64,000 bases of DNA from Oncomelania hupensis (lineage: Eukaryota; Mollusca; Gastropoda; Littorinimorpha; Pomatiopsidae). Positions 12,194 through 21,034 of this stretch are shown piece by piece. The stretch's first letter is position 1, and every line of letters begins with the position of its first letter. Under the pieces are notes generated by a model, which was not told the DNA's origin, made no database searches, and saw only the letters and a program-made list of their open reading frames with translations. The DNA lies in the NCBI GenBank assembly GCA_036898135.1, contig CM072527.1, positions 31,767,727 to 31,831,726 of the forward strand, read 5' to 3'. The position numbers and the translations under genes are program-made.

Positions 12194-15100
12194 GTCATCA
12201 CCTATTAGGGTAGCCTGCAGGAGTGGGACTAAACAGGTCTTCAGTTTTTCGTTTTCATTCTTAATGCCCTGATCATCATTATTAAAGGCCTTCCAGCATG
12301 TCATAGCTTGGAGAATGTTGCTTTGATATCGTCTTCATAATCACCATCATCATCATTATCATCATCATCACCGCCATCTCCACCACCAACATTATCATCA
12401 TCAATATTATCATCATCATCACCATCATTATCATCATTCCTTTTATCTTCTCCAACCACATCAAAACCAAAGCACACATTGCCCTGCTTTTCCCTGTCAA
12501 CGCCTGGTGTATTTTTCCATTGATCCCCTTCCACCTATTGTACATTTAACCCTTTATTCTGGGGAACAAGAATATTGAGAACATGTTGTACAATTGGGGA
12601 ATTAACTTTAACCCTAACTTGCACATGCACTGTTGAATTGGATGGACATTTGGTCTTGTTGGTAATGGTCTTGTTGATAATGGTCTTGTTGGAAATGGTC
12701 TTGTTGGCAATGCTCTTGTTGGGTAATGATCTTGTTGGGTAGTGGTCTTGTTGGTAATGGTCTTGTTGGTAATGTTCTTGTTGGCAATGCTCTTGTTGGG
12801 TAATCTTGTTGGGTAGTGGTCCTGTTGATAATGGTCTTGTTGGTAATGCAGGGTGGCTTTGCATGTGTGCATGCATGGGCCTGTTGAGTATGTGTAACAT
12901 AACATACATCCTATGACCTCTCAACAGACGTTGTTTTAGTTTTTCTCCTTACCACATGACTATTTACCTACGTAGTGTCAACAGTAGTAATCATAGCTGA
13001 TTGTTTATTCTGGTCCTGATTTGTCTAGGAAGAGTCCGCTGGACCTAAAGCAATAACCATGTAATGTAATGTAATGTAATGATTGTTTATTCGTCTTATT
13101 GGGCCGTTGACCTAACTTTGCATGACAGATGGGAAGTACTCATGCTAGTTTTGCATGACGGGGGTGATGGTGTGCAAGTAGTTGCATGGATGCATTCCCC
13201 CACACTCCCCTTTGGATGAGACAATAAACTGAGCTCCTTCCCACGGACTTTAAAGATCCTGATGCTCATGTTCTAGGCGGGCGAGTGCAAGCTGCATGAA
13301 TATGCCCAGCAAGTGCGAGGCCCCTTCTCCCTCACCCAGGATTGTGCTCAGTTGTATGGGCGTCAGGCGGTGCGACTAAGGCAGCCAGTGGGCGCCTCGG
13401 GCAGCTCGAGTAGGAGTTCTCTTTTTTTTTCAGCCAGCTGCTTAAGCAGATCTTTGAGCTGGAAAGGTGTTATATAATAAAACAGATTTCTCTTATATAG
13501 CGCACTTATAAGCTCAGAGCTTCTCAAAGCGCTGGCCACTACTAATCCAGCAATCACAAAATAGTTTGCTGAAGTCAGGATTCGAACCCACGTCGCCCGA
13601 GACGTGCGTACACAAGTGGAGCGCTCTGACGACTGAGATAATGATATAAGCTTTGGCGGCAGAGTGTCATTTCAAGGCGGTGCATGAGAGAGTTTGTGAG
13701 AAAGTTAGTATTTGATTCAAATATTCATGCCTCACGTTATTATTTGTCATGTTGTTTGGGAGACTTGAGATGTCTGCACAGAAACCTTTTACTTGTGTGC
13801 ACGTGTGTGGAGAGGTGAGTTTATGGATGGGAAGAAAAATGAGTGAAAAGTAAGAATAGGAGAAGACGAAAAAGAAGGAAGGAAGAAGAGAGAATGAAAC
13901 GCTACCTTGGAATTGTATTAATCCATGGTACTGCTGCTTTTATAAATCATTTGGTTTTTTGGGGGTACGTTGCATTTGGTTTGTCCATTTCAAAGATTTT
14001 TTTATTTTTAAATCGCTTATTATTAATTAATTTCAGAGTGTGGAGTACAGCACGCTGCGGGAGCTACAGATGTCGGCGCAGAATTTACGAATCTGTGCAG
14101 AAGAAGAAAGCCGTCTGCTCAGCTGTTTCTGGCTCACTCAGTTACCTCCCTTGAACGCTCGGGGTGAATTCTACGACCCCAAATTGGCGGAGGAGGTGAG
14201 TTGTTGGTTGCCCTTTTGATTTGGAATACACGTGCAGTATAAGGGGACCAAGAAAATAATGTGCGGAAGTTTCACCACTAACACCACAGAGGTGCAGCTT
14301 ATTATCCAGAAGCAACTTGCATTCTGCTAGTTACCCTCCCCTCACAACACTACCTTAACCCCCACTTCCTAACCCCCACCCACTCCCTAACATTTGTTTA
14401 AAATGTGTAGAGTGCAGGTTGCCAGTGTGTCTTGGTCTTGAGAAACATTGTAAGCTCATAGTAATGATAATAATAAGCCAATAAAGAGGTGAATTCAAGA
14501 GGACTAACCTGAGCTGGATGTAGAGGGTTGTGGCCCCTGTTGCAGTTGGACAACCTAAAGGTGGAGCTGAGGAAGCAGAAGTCACGGTACGACCTCCTGG
14601 CGCACACGGTCCGCGAACAGCAGGAGAGGCTCCATGCCACCAACGCTCTCCGCAAGAAATGGGAAACAACTCTATATAAGCAGTGTAAGTATTTTCCCCC
14701 AGTGCAGTTTGCAGTTTAATAGAAAGGGGCATTTATTTATTTATTTATTTATCAATCAACTCATTCTATACCAGCTGTGCGGGGCAACCACTTGACCTGT
14801 GGCCTAGTTGTGCAGAGAGGCATTTTCCTACAATTCTCATGTATTGCAAAAAATAAACCGGCGGAAATTGTAGAATGTGTTTAAACACTTTGAAGTCTGC
14901 TGTATGAGGATTAGAACCAAATAAGGCTGCTTTCAATTGCCCTACCCTCGCTGTAGGGATATTTATCCATGCTTGGTATAGAACGAGTTGAGTAGTATTT
15001 GGGATGATACTGAATTAGCGAATGATGGACGCCATTTTATTTTGATAACTGACGGATTTTCTTGGCTAATCCCAGACAACACTGATCGTGAGACATTTCC

Positions 15101-17787
15101 AGAGTTGAAATATTAGACAAAAATAAATGTAATTGTAGACTAGAACAATTCAAAGAGAAAAAAAAAATTCTTTAGGATAGAATGGGAACGGAAGAAACTT
15201 ACGAAAAATTAGCACTGTATTAACATTTTTAAAAAGTCACATATTAGTGAGGTCCTGGAAATGCATTTGAATGGCTTGCCATCATATTTCTCTTTCTCTG
15301 TCCCTCTCTCTTATGAATTTCTGTGCATGGTTTGTGATACTTGTTGCTGTATATGCATGTGTTTGCATTTAGTTGCATGATAATCGATGCTTTTTCAGAT
15401 GAGCACTTTCTGAAACACCAGATAGTGTCTGCCAGTCTGTCAGGGACGGATCCCATACCTCCGTTTGTGACCTCTCTGAGGCATGTAGTATGAGGTGTAA
15501 CGGCATGCTATGTAGCGGTGTAGCTACAGTGTATATGCTCTGTGTAGGAGATTGTGCTTATTTATGTTTGCATACCTAACACTGCGTGCTGTGTCGGTTA
15601 GCCCAACTCCAGTCTCTCTCACGCTCTTTTTCTTTCAAGCTACCTGGTGGCCATTTTTCCACTGTCCATCTTAACAGTAGGATGGCTCTGATGGTTCAGT
15701 GTTGATTTTAAGTCCCTGATCACCCTGCCCTGCCCTGGAATGGTTGATCTGTCCACTTCCACCCTCCTTTCTCCCCCCCCCCCTCCCCCGCCCCATTATC
15801 CGTCTCCCCACCAAGTCTGGCATATCGCCAAAGGTGGGTGTAGAGGCTAATCTTGAAGGTTCATTCATTCATAATGCAAGTGTATCATCTACAAGGGTTG
15901 TTTTTGTGTGAACGTGGTATTGCAACATTGGTGTGCAATCCTATTTATAGATATATATCTATATATAGCACAGCTCTCTCACTCCACCCCTCCCACACCT
16001 GCTTTCTTTCCTGTCATCTTACTGGCTCCAGGTTTATAAATGCATCTCTCGCTCTTTCCCTCTCCCGGTCTTTCTCTTTCTGTCGCTTGCTGCGTGTATC
16101 CTCTTTGCGGTCTTGCATACTCTTTTGTGCCGTTTTGTTTGTCCTTCTGGCCTGTCATAATTGGAAGGTTCGTGGAGGTTTAGAAACTTTTCTTTGAGAT
16201 TCTCAAATCCCGAACCTAGGTTGATGAACCTTTTGGGAAAGAAAAAAACAACAACAAAAGGTTCAGAAACCTAGGTTTGGGAACTGAGAACATGGGGGAA
16301 AGGTTTTGAACCTTCACAAACCTTCCAAGACAGGCCATTCCCCTCCTTTGTGATGTGACTGTAGTGTGTCCTTGTGCACTAATATTCTTTTCTTCTTTTC
16401 GTAAAGGGCTTGTAGGTGGGGTAGATAATATGATAATAATAATTATAAGAATTAATATAACATTCTTGTACAGTGCATGATAATAATGATAAGTAATATA
16501 GCATTCTTATACAGTGCAGTTCCCCTATAAACAGGATCAGTGGACTCAAAAAAAAGCTTTGGAAGGGGGGGAGGGGAAAAATAGGTTTTGTGAGGAAAAT
16601 TGTGTGATTATTTTCAGTGTTATCGTGGAAGGGTTCTGGTACTTCAGAGAATAGTCGGTAGTTATGAGCCAGTTGAATTTTGTTTTTAAAAAATTGATTT
16701 GAGAACGTTGTATTTTATTTCACTTTTTAAATGAGGCTAGCGTGTTGGGACGACCTAATGCATCGTTTGAGCATTTATTTGTCTGAAATTGAATACAGTT
16801 GAATTTGGTTTTTTAATAGTTGATTTGAGAATGTTGTATTAAGAATGCTAACTGGGACAGGGCGTCCTTTGTGTATTTTGTGTGTGAAATTGTAATGCAA
16901 AGCTGGTAGCCAAACCCTCTGGCATGTCTTGACTTTACCCTTACCTTGCTTAGGACTTAGTTTCATTACACATCTTGATTGCATGTATTGTGGGGGTTAT
17001 TTCTGTATTGCTGTATTTATTTGTATTTCTATTTTTATTTGTTGACTTCTTTTAAGATGACATTTGTACTTACTGGTATAAAGCGTGGTAGAAATAAGTT
17101 GTTTGTGTGTGTGTGTGTGGTTAGACTTTGTGGAAAAAAAATTGTTAGTCAGTTGAGAATTATTATTAAAATTAATGTATTAATGACATCAAAGAAGAGT
17201 TTAACTATTGATTAGTATCAAATTGGGGTTTCCTGCAAAATGTAGTCATAATTTTTCTGAAAAGAAAACAAAAGTGTTATTTGAGAAATACTAAAATTAA
17301 CATCAGTTTGGGAGAGGGGAGGAGGGAGAAGGAGGGGGCGGGTGTTCTTGCAAACTGTTTGAATAACAGTAGTAACTGCAGTCTGTCAGCTTCAAGACAA
17401 AACTCTTGTCAGCTATGTAGGTATTGTAGCTGAGTATTGGGCTAGCTATTTGTATACTTGTCACATCTTTGATTTAAGAGTCAATAAAACTTAATAGTAG
17501 TAGCTGGTTATTGCTTTTTTTTGTCAAAACATAGATGTGCTGTTTAGGCTGTCATATGTTGCTGCTGTAGTATAAGGCAACACAGAACATGTCCCAGTGT
17601 GTAAAAAAAAAGATGTCGTACCCCCTTTTTCAATCCTTATTTACAGTGTTCTGCTTTTGCAGTGAGCCACACGAACGGGATCCTGGAACGTTCTAAGGAA
17701 AATTTTGACAGCTCAGGTCTCGTGCCCCCAGCTAAGAATTCGTCACGCAAAGCAGCTAGTGGCAGTCCCATCAAAGACAAAAATTAA
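396..17787 (+). CDS. Long coiled-coil protein, 3' portion of a multi-exon gene
   Basis: Exons join in frame as 396-668, 1366-1650, 3120-3329, 4175-4350, 4599-4690, 5701-5832, 6280-6402, (6871-6914 doubtful), 7000-7379, 9821-9999, 14037-14195, 14546-14684 and 17663-17787, giving about 750 residues of the C-terminal part; the 5' end lies left of the window. The first five exons encode almost pure heptad-rich, Glu/Lys/Gln-rich coiled coil (for example LEKELSVMKHDNNQL). A Ser/Pro-rich linker (exon 7000-7379) follows, then shorter helical segments and a basic Ser/Lys tail ending SPIKDKN. No enzymatic domain is seen. The ERSLKLKKRDAQLKKL segment loosely recalls CCDC18-type centrosomal coiled coils, but coiled coils resemble each other by composition, so no name is given. 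It probably acts as a structural or scaffolding protein; that is inference only. Confidence 0.8.
768..975 (+). repeat. Dispersed repeat with (ATT)n tail, copy 1
   Basis: Matches 43148-43340 along its length (gacttg...tacac, gtttgagggatg, gtgtaggaatg-like, tctgatttaggcctaaagcgcc-like blocks) and ends in a short (ATT)n run. The block order and simple-repeat 3' tail suggest a SINE or a 5'-truncated LINE 3' end. No coding sequence. Confidence 0.6.
1366..1650 (+). CDS. Coiled-coil gene, exon b
   Basis: Acceptor gctttag before 1366 and donor gtcagt after 1650; 95 codons, phase 0-0. It encodes MTEKVESLEKELSVM... ending RLRDCETQ. The ATG at its start is an ordinary internal Met. Confidence 0.85.
1820..3060 (+). 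mobile_element. 5'-truncated LINE with RNase H domain
   Basis: An open frame (1924-2880) encodes an RNase H domain: FTDGSKKGD with the first catalytic Asp, a central TAELKAIHLAL with the Glu, IMSDSLSALQAL with the next Asp, and FMWVLSHMGIRGN...VDKAAK near the end. Upstream in-frame residues with PPWNLLNP and FKKTETSETVY are typical of the linker after RT in RNase H-bearing LINEs of the I/Nimb/R1 type. The 3' end is the hairpin core described in the findings, followed by (TATC)n. RT itself is absent, so this is a 5'-truncated insertion. It lies in the sense direction in the intron 1651-3119 of the coiled-coil gene. The frame is open, so the copy is fairly young. Confidence 0.85.
2992..3060 (+). 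repeat. GGTCC hairpin core with (TATC)n tail, LINE 3' end
   Basis: The core begins tggtcctgattcggctc, contains the tight stem GTCC-GCT-GGAC, continues cctataagcactgaa, and ends in (TATC)n. This is the reference copy of the core, still attached to its LINE. Confidence 0.85.
3120..3329 (+). CDS. Coiled-coil gene, exon c
   Basis: Acceptor tttgcag before 3120 and donor gtgggc after 3329; 70 codons, phase 0-0, encoding VEHLQSNLQSCQHKEQEAE... coiled coil. Confidence 0.85.
3330..4174. other. Intron, nothing recognised
   Basis: AT-rich intron of the coiled-coil gene. I see no repeat family shared with other parts of the window and no convincing frame. Confidence 0.5.
4175..4350 (+). CDS. Coiled-coil gene, exon d
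   Basis: Acceptor tttaaaag before 4175 and donor gtatga after 4350; 176 nt, ends in phase 2, which the next exon completes. Encodes VKDSEVHIRESEYELR... with strong heptads. Confidence 0.85.
4599..4690 (+). CDS. Coiled-coil gene, exon e
   Basis: Acceptor gtgctcag before 4599 and donor gtgagt after 4690; 92 nt. It completes a Lys codon from exon d and reads VFAAQKELGQLNQTLKTEI..., ending in phase 1. Confidence 0.85.
4783..5072 (+). repeat. SINE-like repeat ending AGCGCTATATAAG, copy 1
   Basis: Shares ordered blocks (ggactttaaagatcctgatg, cacccagcaagcatta, cacccaggattgtgct, agctggaaaagcgctatata) with 13238-13485 and 63836-64000 on plus and 21035-21400 and 42862-43120 on minus. The 3' end resembles L2/CR1 LINE ends, so this is probably a SINE or LINE tail mobilised by such an element. 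A C-run interrupts it at 4888-4905. Confidence 0.7.
5313..5575 (+). mobile_element. RNase H LINE 3' remnant
   Basis: Matches the last ~260 bp of the LINE at 1820-3060 (gagagatattttggttc, ttttaatgaggtttttac, hairpin core, atctatctattta tail). Strongly 5'-truncated and diverged. Confidence 0.75.
5701..5832 (+). CDS. Coiled-coil gene, exon f
   Basis: Acceptor tctgtacag before 5701 and donor gtcagt after 5832; 132 nt, phase 1-1. Reads (L)SRDKKEELMRQLLSEL... to HNKRNDSPASTA: the coiled coil ends here and Ser/Pro-rich sequence begins. Confidence 0.85.
6219..6300 (+). repeat. 61 bp tandem duplication over a splice acceptor
   Basis: The block gtttgtgattaataattag plus gtcctgaagcagcagatgg occurs twice head to tail, so the 3' splice site and the first ~19 exonic bases are duplicated. 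See findings. Confidence 0.9.
6280..6402 (+). CDS. Coiled-coil gene, exon g
   Basis: Acceptor taattag before 6280 (downstream copy of a duplicated acceptor) and donor gtgagg after 6402; 123 nt, phase 1-1. Encodes GPEAADGRPSPEPRDSQ... and a short ISEHNVLQLH segment. Using the upstream duplicate acceptor would add 61 nt and shift the frame. Confidence 0.75.
6871..6914 (+). CDS. Possible small exon h of coiled-coil gene
   Basis: A polypyrimidine tract and ctag precede 6871, and gtgagt follows 6914; entry in phase 1 reads GSRFHVKYCKFHKEH. It ends in phase 0, which does not fit the frame of the next exon, so it may be a cryptic or alternative exon, or not an exon. Confidence 0.3.
7000..7379 (+). 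CDS. Coiled-coil gene, Ser-rich exon i
   Basis: Acceptor acgtag before 7000 and donor gtattg after 7379; 380 nt. Reads SVDLFSSFDSNIVPQS then a Ser/Pro/Gly-rich linker (SNASDVSDSRASNSPFPSP). It ends in phase 1 and joins cleanly to exon j. Its entry phase (2) fits neither exon g (phase 1) nor exon h (phase 0), so a small exon or a different acceptor is missing from this model. Residues GHGQGHSS and DEGQGHS are encoded by AAGGTCA-like repeats also found in the preceding intron. Confidence 0.65.
7381..8045. other. Intron, nothing recognised
   Basis: Starts with a (TATTG)n microsatellite at about 7380-7405. Open frames on the minus strand near 7684-8021 have no recognisable domain and look accidental. 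Confidence 0.4.
8046..8258 (+). mobile_element. tRNA-derived SINE, copy 1
   Basis: The head gcgttgtggccaagtgggct looks like a tRNA 5' half with an A box, and gtgggttcgagcca is a B box. A unique body (atgttaggtaggt, ggcgcgccac) and an A-rich tail follow. It aligns with 37836-38166. It is not a functional tRNA: the acceptor stem cannot close and the body runs on past the tRNA-like part. Confidence 0.8.
8685..8783. repeat. 99 bp foldback element with nested palindromes
   Basis: A perfect 14 bp inverted repeat (CCCGTCGCCCGACA at 8685-8698 against 8770-8783) encloses a second inverted pair, CACTACAT / ATGTAGTG. The centre is unpaired. No coding sequence. Confidence 0.75.
8784..9611. other. Intron, no feature beyond a poly-T run
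   Basis: Poly-T at about 9147-9164. No frame, repeat pair or structured element was recognised. Confidence 0.4.
9612..9772 (+). repeat. Dispersed repeat shared with 15645-15855
   Basis: Shared ordered blocks: tggccatttttc, actgtccatctta, gctctgatggttcagtgttg, and a terminal aaaggtgggtgtagag-like block. No terminal repeats were seen. Function unknown. Confidence 0.65.
9821..9999 (+). CDS. Coiled-coil gene, exon j
   Basis: Acceptor ttcccgcag before 9821 and donor gtgagt after 9999; 179 nt, phase 1 to 0. Reads GSSNSKIEVTSDVRRLFAIS... with a helical segment EGYEKLKRENGELLATL. Confidence 0.85.
10798..11010. repeat. (TCA/TCT)n low-complexity tract
   Basis: Degenerate trinucleotide array of tcatca/cttctt. 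The apparent Ser-rich frames are by-products of the repeat. Confidence 0.85.
11015..12075 (+). mobile_element. RNase H LINE 3' end, degraded copy
   Basis: Follows the LINE at 1820-3060 from its ...GCAACTTTA block through the RNase H region (ttacggatgggtcgaag, gcatccgcggcaatattgcagtgg) to the hairpin core at 12017-12075. Several indels and stops break the frame, and a ~50 bp internal stretch (gctgagctcaaggcaattcat) is repeated in tandem around 11177-11232. Older than the first copy. Confidence 0.8.
12135..12193. repeat. (ATT)n microsatellite
   Basis: About 18 ATT repeats directly after gtagcatccag, the same junction seen at the tails of the repeats near 1 and 43320. Confidence 0.9.
12330..12440. 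repeat. (CAT)n low-complexity tract
   Basis: Imperfect atcatc/accatc repeats. No coding value. Confidence 0.85.
12640..12865. repeat. 15 bp minisatellite
   Basis: Degenerate tandem copies of ggtcttgttggtaat with some unit-length changes. The 15 bp unit is divisible by three, which leaves long minus-strand frames of TNKTI-like repeats that are not considered genes. Confidence 0.85.
12998..13092 (+). mobile_element. 69 bp minimal retroposon with 13 bp TSD
   Basis: The insert 13011-13079 starts tggtcctgattt, carries the hairpin GTCC-GCT-GGAC, and ends in (TAATG)n. Identical 13 bp flanks (tgattgtttattc) lie at 12998-13010 and 13080-13092. No LINE sequence upstream of the core is present. Confidence 0.85.
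13238..13485 (+). repeat. SINE-like repeat, copy 2
   Basis: Same family as 4783-5072: ggactttaaagatcctgatg, cccagcaagtgcgagg, acccaggattgtgctcag, and a final gagctggaaaggtgttatata block. Confidence 0.7.
13486..13645 (-). repeat. SINE-like repeat with tRNA-type B box
   Basis: Plus-strand tcttatatagcgcactt and aagcgctgg resemble the reversed 3' end of L2/CR1-mobilised SINEs. Plus-strand gattcgaaccc is the reverse of a B box, so a tRNA-related head lies on the right, giving minus orientation. Confidence 0.55.
14037..14195 (+). CDS. Coiled-coil gene, exon k
   Basis: Acceptor aatttcag before 14037 and donor gtgagt after 14195; 53 codons, phase 0-0: SVEYSTLRELQMSAQNLR... LPPLNARGEFYDPKLAEE. The LNARGEFYDP stretch is not coiled coil and would be the best query for naming the family. 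Confidence 0.85.
14196..14545. other. Short intron, nothing recognised
   Basis: No repeat or frame of note between exons k and l. Confidence 0.5.
14546..14684 (+). CDS. Coiled-coil gene, exon l
   Basis: Acceptor ctgttgcag before 14546 and donor gtaagt after 14684; 139 nt, phase 0 to 1: LDNLKVELRKQKSRYDLLAH... helical and basic. Confidence 0.85.
14685..15644. other. Intron, nothing recognised
   Basis: A (TTTA)n run at 14732-14752; otherwise AT-rich unique sequence without a recognisable frame. Confidence 0.45.
15645..15855 (+). repeat. Dispersed repeat, second copy of 9612-9772
   Basis: Same block order as the first copy, with a longer pyrimidine/C-rich middle (15770-15795). Confidence 0.65.
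16149..16336. repeat. 188 bp imperfect hairpin
   Basis: Left arm ggcctgtc...ttggaaggtt and right arm aaccttccaagacaggcc are inverted, and inner segments also pair (gaacctaggtt / aacctaggttt, gaaccttttggg / aaaaggttc). The loop is an A-rich stretch near 16240-16258. It could be a foldback MITE. Confidence 0.75.
16337..17662. other. Intron, nothing recognised
   Basis: Includes two related stretches (ttttaaaaaattgatttgagaa... near 16683 and ttttttaatagttgatttgagaa near 16808), consistent with a small local duplication. No frame of note. Confidence 0.45.
17663..17787 (+). CDS. Coiled-coil gene, last coding exon
   Basis: Acceptor tttgcag before 17663; phase 1 entry gives LSHTNGILERSKENFD... then a Ser/Lys-rich tail and the stop taa at 17785-17787. 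Confidence 0.85.
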
Positions 17788-20700
17788 ACCCAGGCAGCAT
17801 TGAATCCTTCTTCCACACTGACTCCGGTTCTTAATTGGTGTGAAGAGACAACCTACACCTCCACATCTGGACTATCTGCTTCTGTTCTGCACTAGTGTGG
17901 TGGGATGTCCCATTCATCTACATATGTATACTCCAATCCCGATGTTATACAGTGCGTCAAGCAACTCCTTGATGCCTGCTGCGGCTCTTTTTTTTTCTTT
18001 TTTTTTTTTAATAGCAAGTGGACTCCAGTTCTTAATTTGTACTACAGGACAAACCTGTTTTTTCTTCTCAACTCCTGCTGTGTGTATGGCAACACTACTT
18101 CCATTCCTAAATCTACAGGCAGACAAGTCCTTAAGCTTTGTTTTGATATGGGGTCTTCCATCTTTATCTTCCACTTCCACTTAACTCCACTTCCTACTCC
18201 TGGTGGTGAGACAACCTATTGGCATCGACTTTAGACTGTTATGAAGAGAGAACTGTTTGCTGTACTGGAGTTTTGGTCTCATCTTTCACCGTTTGCTTGT
18301 TTAAAATGTGCATTTTATGTGTGACAGACTGAAAATGTTGACTTTTCTTTGACGGAAAATCTTTATTGACAACATTGACAATCTTTTTTTTGTGTACTCG
18401 ACTCTCTACCCCAATTCACACAAGATGCTTGACTACATAGTTTGGGCATAAAATGTTTGCAGATGACAGTTTTTGACCATAATGCCTGATTTCTTCCTGT
18501 GGGACGAGGATCACACACTCGGTTGAGACCTCTTTCTAGAGTGTTGTAAGTATGGGTGCATGTGGATATGAGGGAAGTGGGAATTCCAACTTAATTTACG
18601 TTCTGGCAGATACTGGCTCAATGCGGAGTCTAGGAACAGACCAGTGATAGTTGTATATACTACAAAATGCCCATAATTACGGCTGGAGTTTGATATTGAT
18701 GTATTATTTGGTTTCTTTATAAAATAGTCTTGTGTAGAATTTGCAAGGTGAATTGTTGTACGGTCACCACTGGTTGTGGATTGAAACTGGAGTAATGTAA
18801 AACAAAGGCCTACACCGTGGTTTGTATTTATTTATGGCGTCTTTCCTGACCCAACTCTTCACCCTTCCCTCCCCCCTCCCCTCCCCCCTCCCCTCTCTCT
18901 CCTTCTCCCAGTGGTTGCATGGACGGGTTCAAAACTAAAACTGACCCACACCTGCATCATGTTCAATTTTGTTGGTTTGGGGTGTGTAGAACAAAACTTC
19001 TGCCAACGTTTTATAGCTTCCTGTGTATTTGGTATCCATTTATTAGCTCTTCCTCCCACCATAATTGCCTGCATTTGTACAGAAATAACGCTGACGACAT
19101 CCAAACTGATCAAAGGTTGCATCATGAGGAGAACGCTATAGGAAACAAAGGCCTGTGCACAAAGGCCTGTACGCTTCTGATAATTTATTTATAACGTATT
19201 GACTTGGTCTCGCCCTACGATTGAGTTTGAACGCGTTTGTTCGTAAATAATAATGGATCAAATGTTTACTATCATGTTGAAGCTTGCAGTGGGTTTTGGG
19301 TCAGCTCAACAAAATGAAAAGGCTGACCACCCTTTTTAATGTATATTTATTTGGTGTTTTTCCCCTCTATTTGGGTTTAAATAATTTGTACAGAAATAAA
19401 GTGTTGGAACATACGCTGATGTATTGAGTGGAGGGTTTGTAGAACAAACTTAAAAAGGCTTAAAATTATTTGTCTTCCACGTTGCCCCACGTGTACAGAA
19501 ATAAAAATCATGTTCTTTATCTTGTTATTTGCGTGTGTACAGAATTTAAAAGGCGATTTTTTTTTTTTTTTTTTTTTTTGCCTGGACGTGTACAAAATGC
19601 TGCGAGATTGAACTGAAACGCGTGAACAAGGGTGGAAGAAAAAAAACCTGCATGTGGCTTTATAAACCACAAACATGGTAATTGCTCATTGAAGCGTCAT
19701 TGAACTGGTCTTTTGTTTAAAACTGTGTTCTTGGTTTTGTCGATTGCTATGGATTTTCACAATAAAAAAATATGTTACAAAATTGAAAGGCGATGCTAGC
19801 TGAAACAAGCTGGATTTGTGTTTTTGTGCTTGTACAGCAGCCATTGTGTGTTATGTATGTTTTGAATTAGCAGTTATACTTTTAGATTATTTTTTTAGAC
19901 TCGTTCAAATGTTTTTCAGTATCTGAATATTTTTATGGTGTTAATGCTTATAATCAAAATAATGAATGCATTGATACGAGCCTTACTCCAAATCAAAATG
20001 AAACTCCACTGTGTTCAGTTCATAAAGACATGACACAATGAAACTTACAGAGGTACTTAATTTATGATGGTAGGACCATTTACGCCCTGTAAGATGGTAG
20101 AAAAACAGTATTACAATTGTTGCATTGTAAAATGCTAGCTCTTACCACCCACCTACGTAACGATTGTAAGATAATATGGTAGAAAATAGTATTACAAATA
20201 TTTGCTATTTAAGTGCTGACTCCTCTCCCCCCACTCCCCAAATACTACTCCATCCCCCACCCTCTCCTTCTCCTCTCTCTCTCTCTCCAACCCACACACA
20301 CAACCCAGGTGAAAAATTCCTACAACGAACTTTGTTGCCACCAAACGGTACGATTCACCCAAAGGCTTCTTTTGAACTCTTAAGCATGGCTTCCAAAAGA
20401 CACTGGTTACATTGTTCCATGGCACACTTTACCTGTTTACATTGGTATCTTTTCAGTTTGAACATGACGATGTGTGATACTGTTGATTTTCACTGCTAAC
20501 CTGTCCACCCCCCACCAAAAAATTTTTTTACAAATGAGAAAATATAACCAATAGATGGTTGTTTGAGTTGAGATCACGCACAGGATTTTTGTGGTGAAAA
20601 ATCAACACATTTTGACAATGAATATGATGGATACTGTTTGATAAAATAATGTTTAGTTTGTTTTTTTTTGTTTTTTTTTTCATCAATGATACATTATTAA

Positions 20701-20860
20701 CAATGACTGCAATGGTTACTAAAAACTGTTTCCATAGAATTAATTACTGAATCTTCCATTGTTAAAGTTCCAGGGACCAATTGTGTTTGTGACAAATTTA
20801 AGAGACCGTTATTATGAACTTGGATCATTTATTGCAAATAAAAAATTCATGATTGTTAGT
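17788..20860 (+). other. 3' UTR and downstream flank of coiled-coil gene
   Basis: No frame of note. Candidate AATAAA signals lie at 19395-19400, 19761-19766 and 20837-20842, so the 3' UTR could be 1.6-3 kb. A tgtacagaaataa motif recurs (see findings). Low-complexity C/T tracts at 18865-18905 and 20270-20288. Confidence 0.45.
20837..20842 (+). terminator. Candidate distal polyadenylation signal
   Basis: Sequence attgcaaataaaaaattc. Which of the three AATAAA sites is used cannot be decided from sequence. Confidence 0.3.
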
Positions 20861-21034
20861 TACTCTTGAGTTTGTGTGATTTTTTTTTAAAATGTATTTA
20901 TTTATTTTGTGTTATTTGCTTACAAAGCTAAGAGCTAATTTGTCTCCTAGAACAGAAAGTTTAAAAAGTCTGTCAAGCAACCAGCGTGTTTGGATTTTGC
21001 AAAACACTGATGAAACTGTTATTTTAAATTGTTG

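Noticed and set aside
12535..12924. Minus-strand frames rich in NKTI/QQDHY repeats
   Set aside because: Product of the 15 bp minisatellite; no splice sites, start context or conserved domain.
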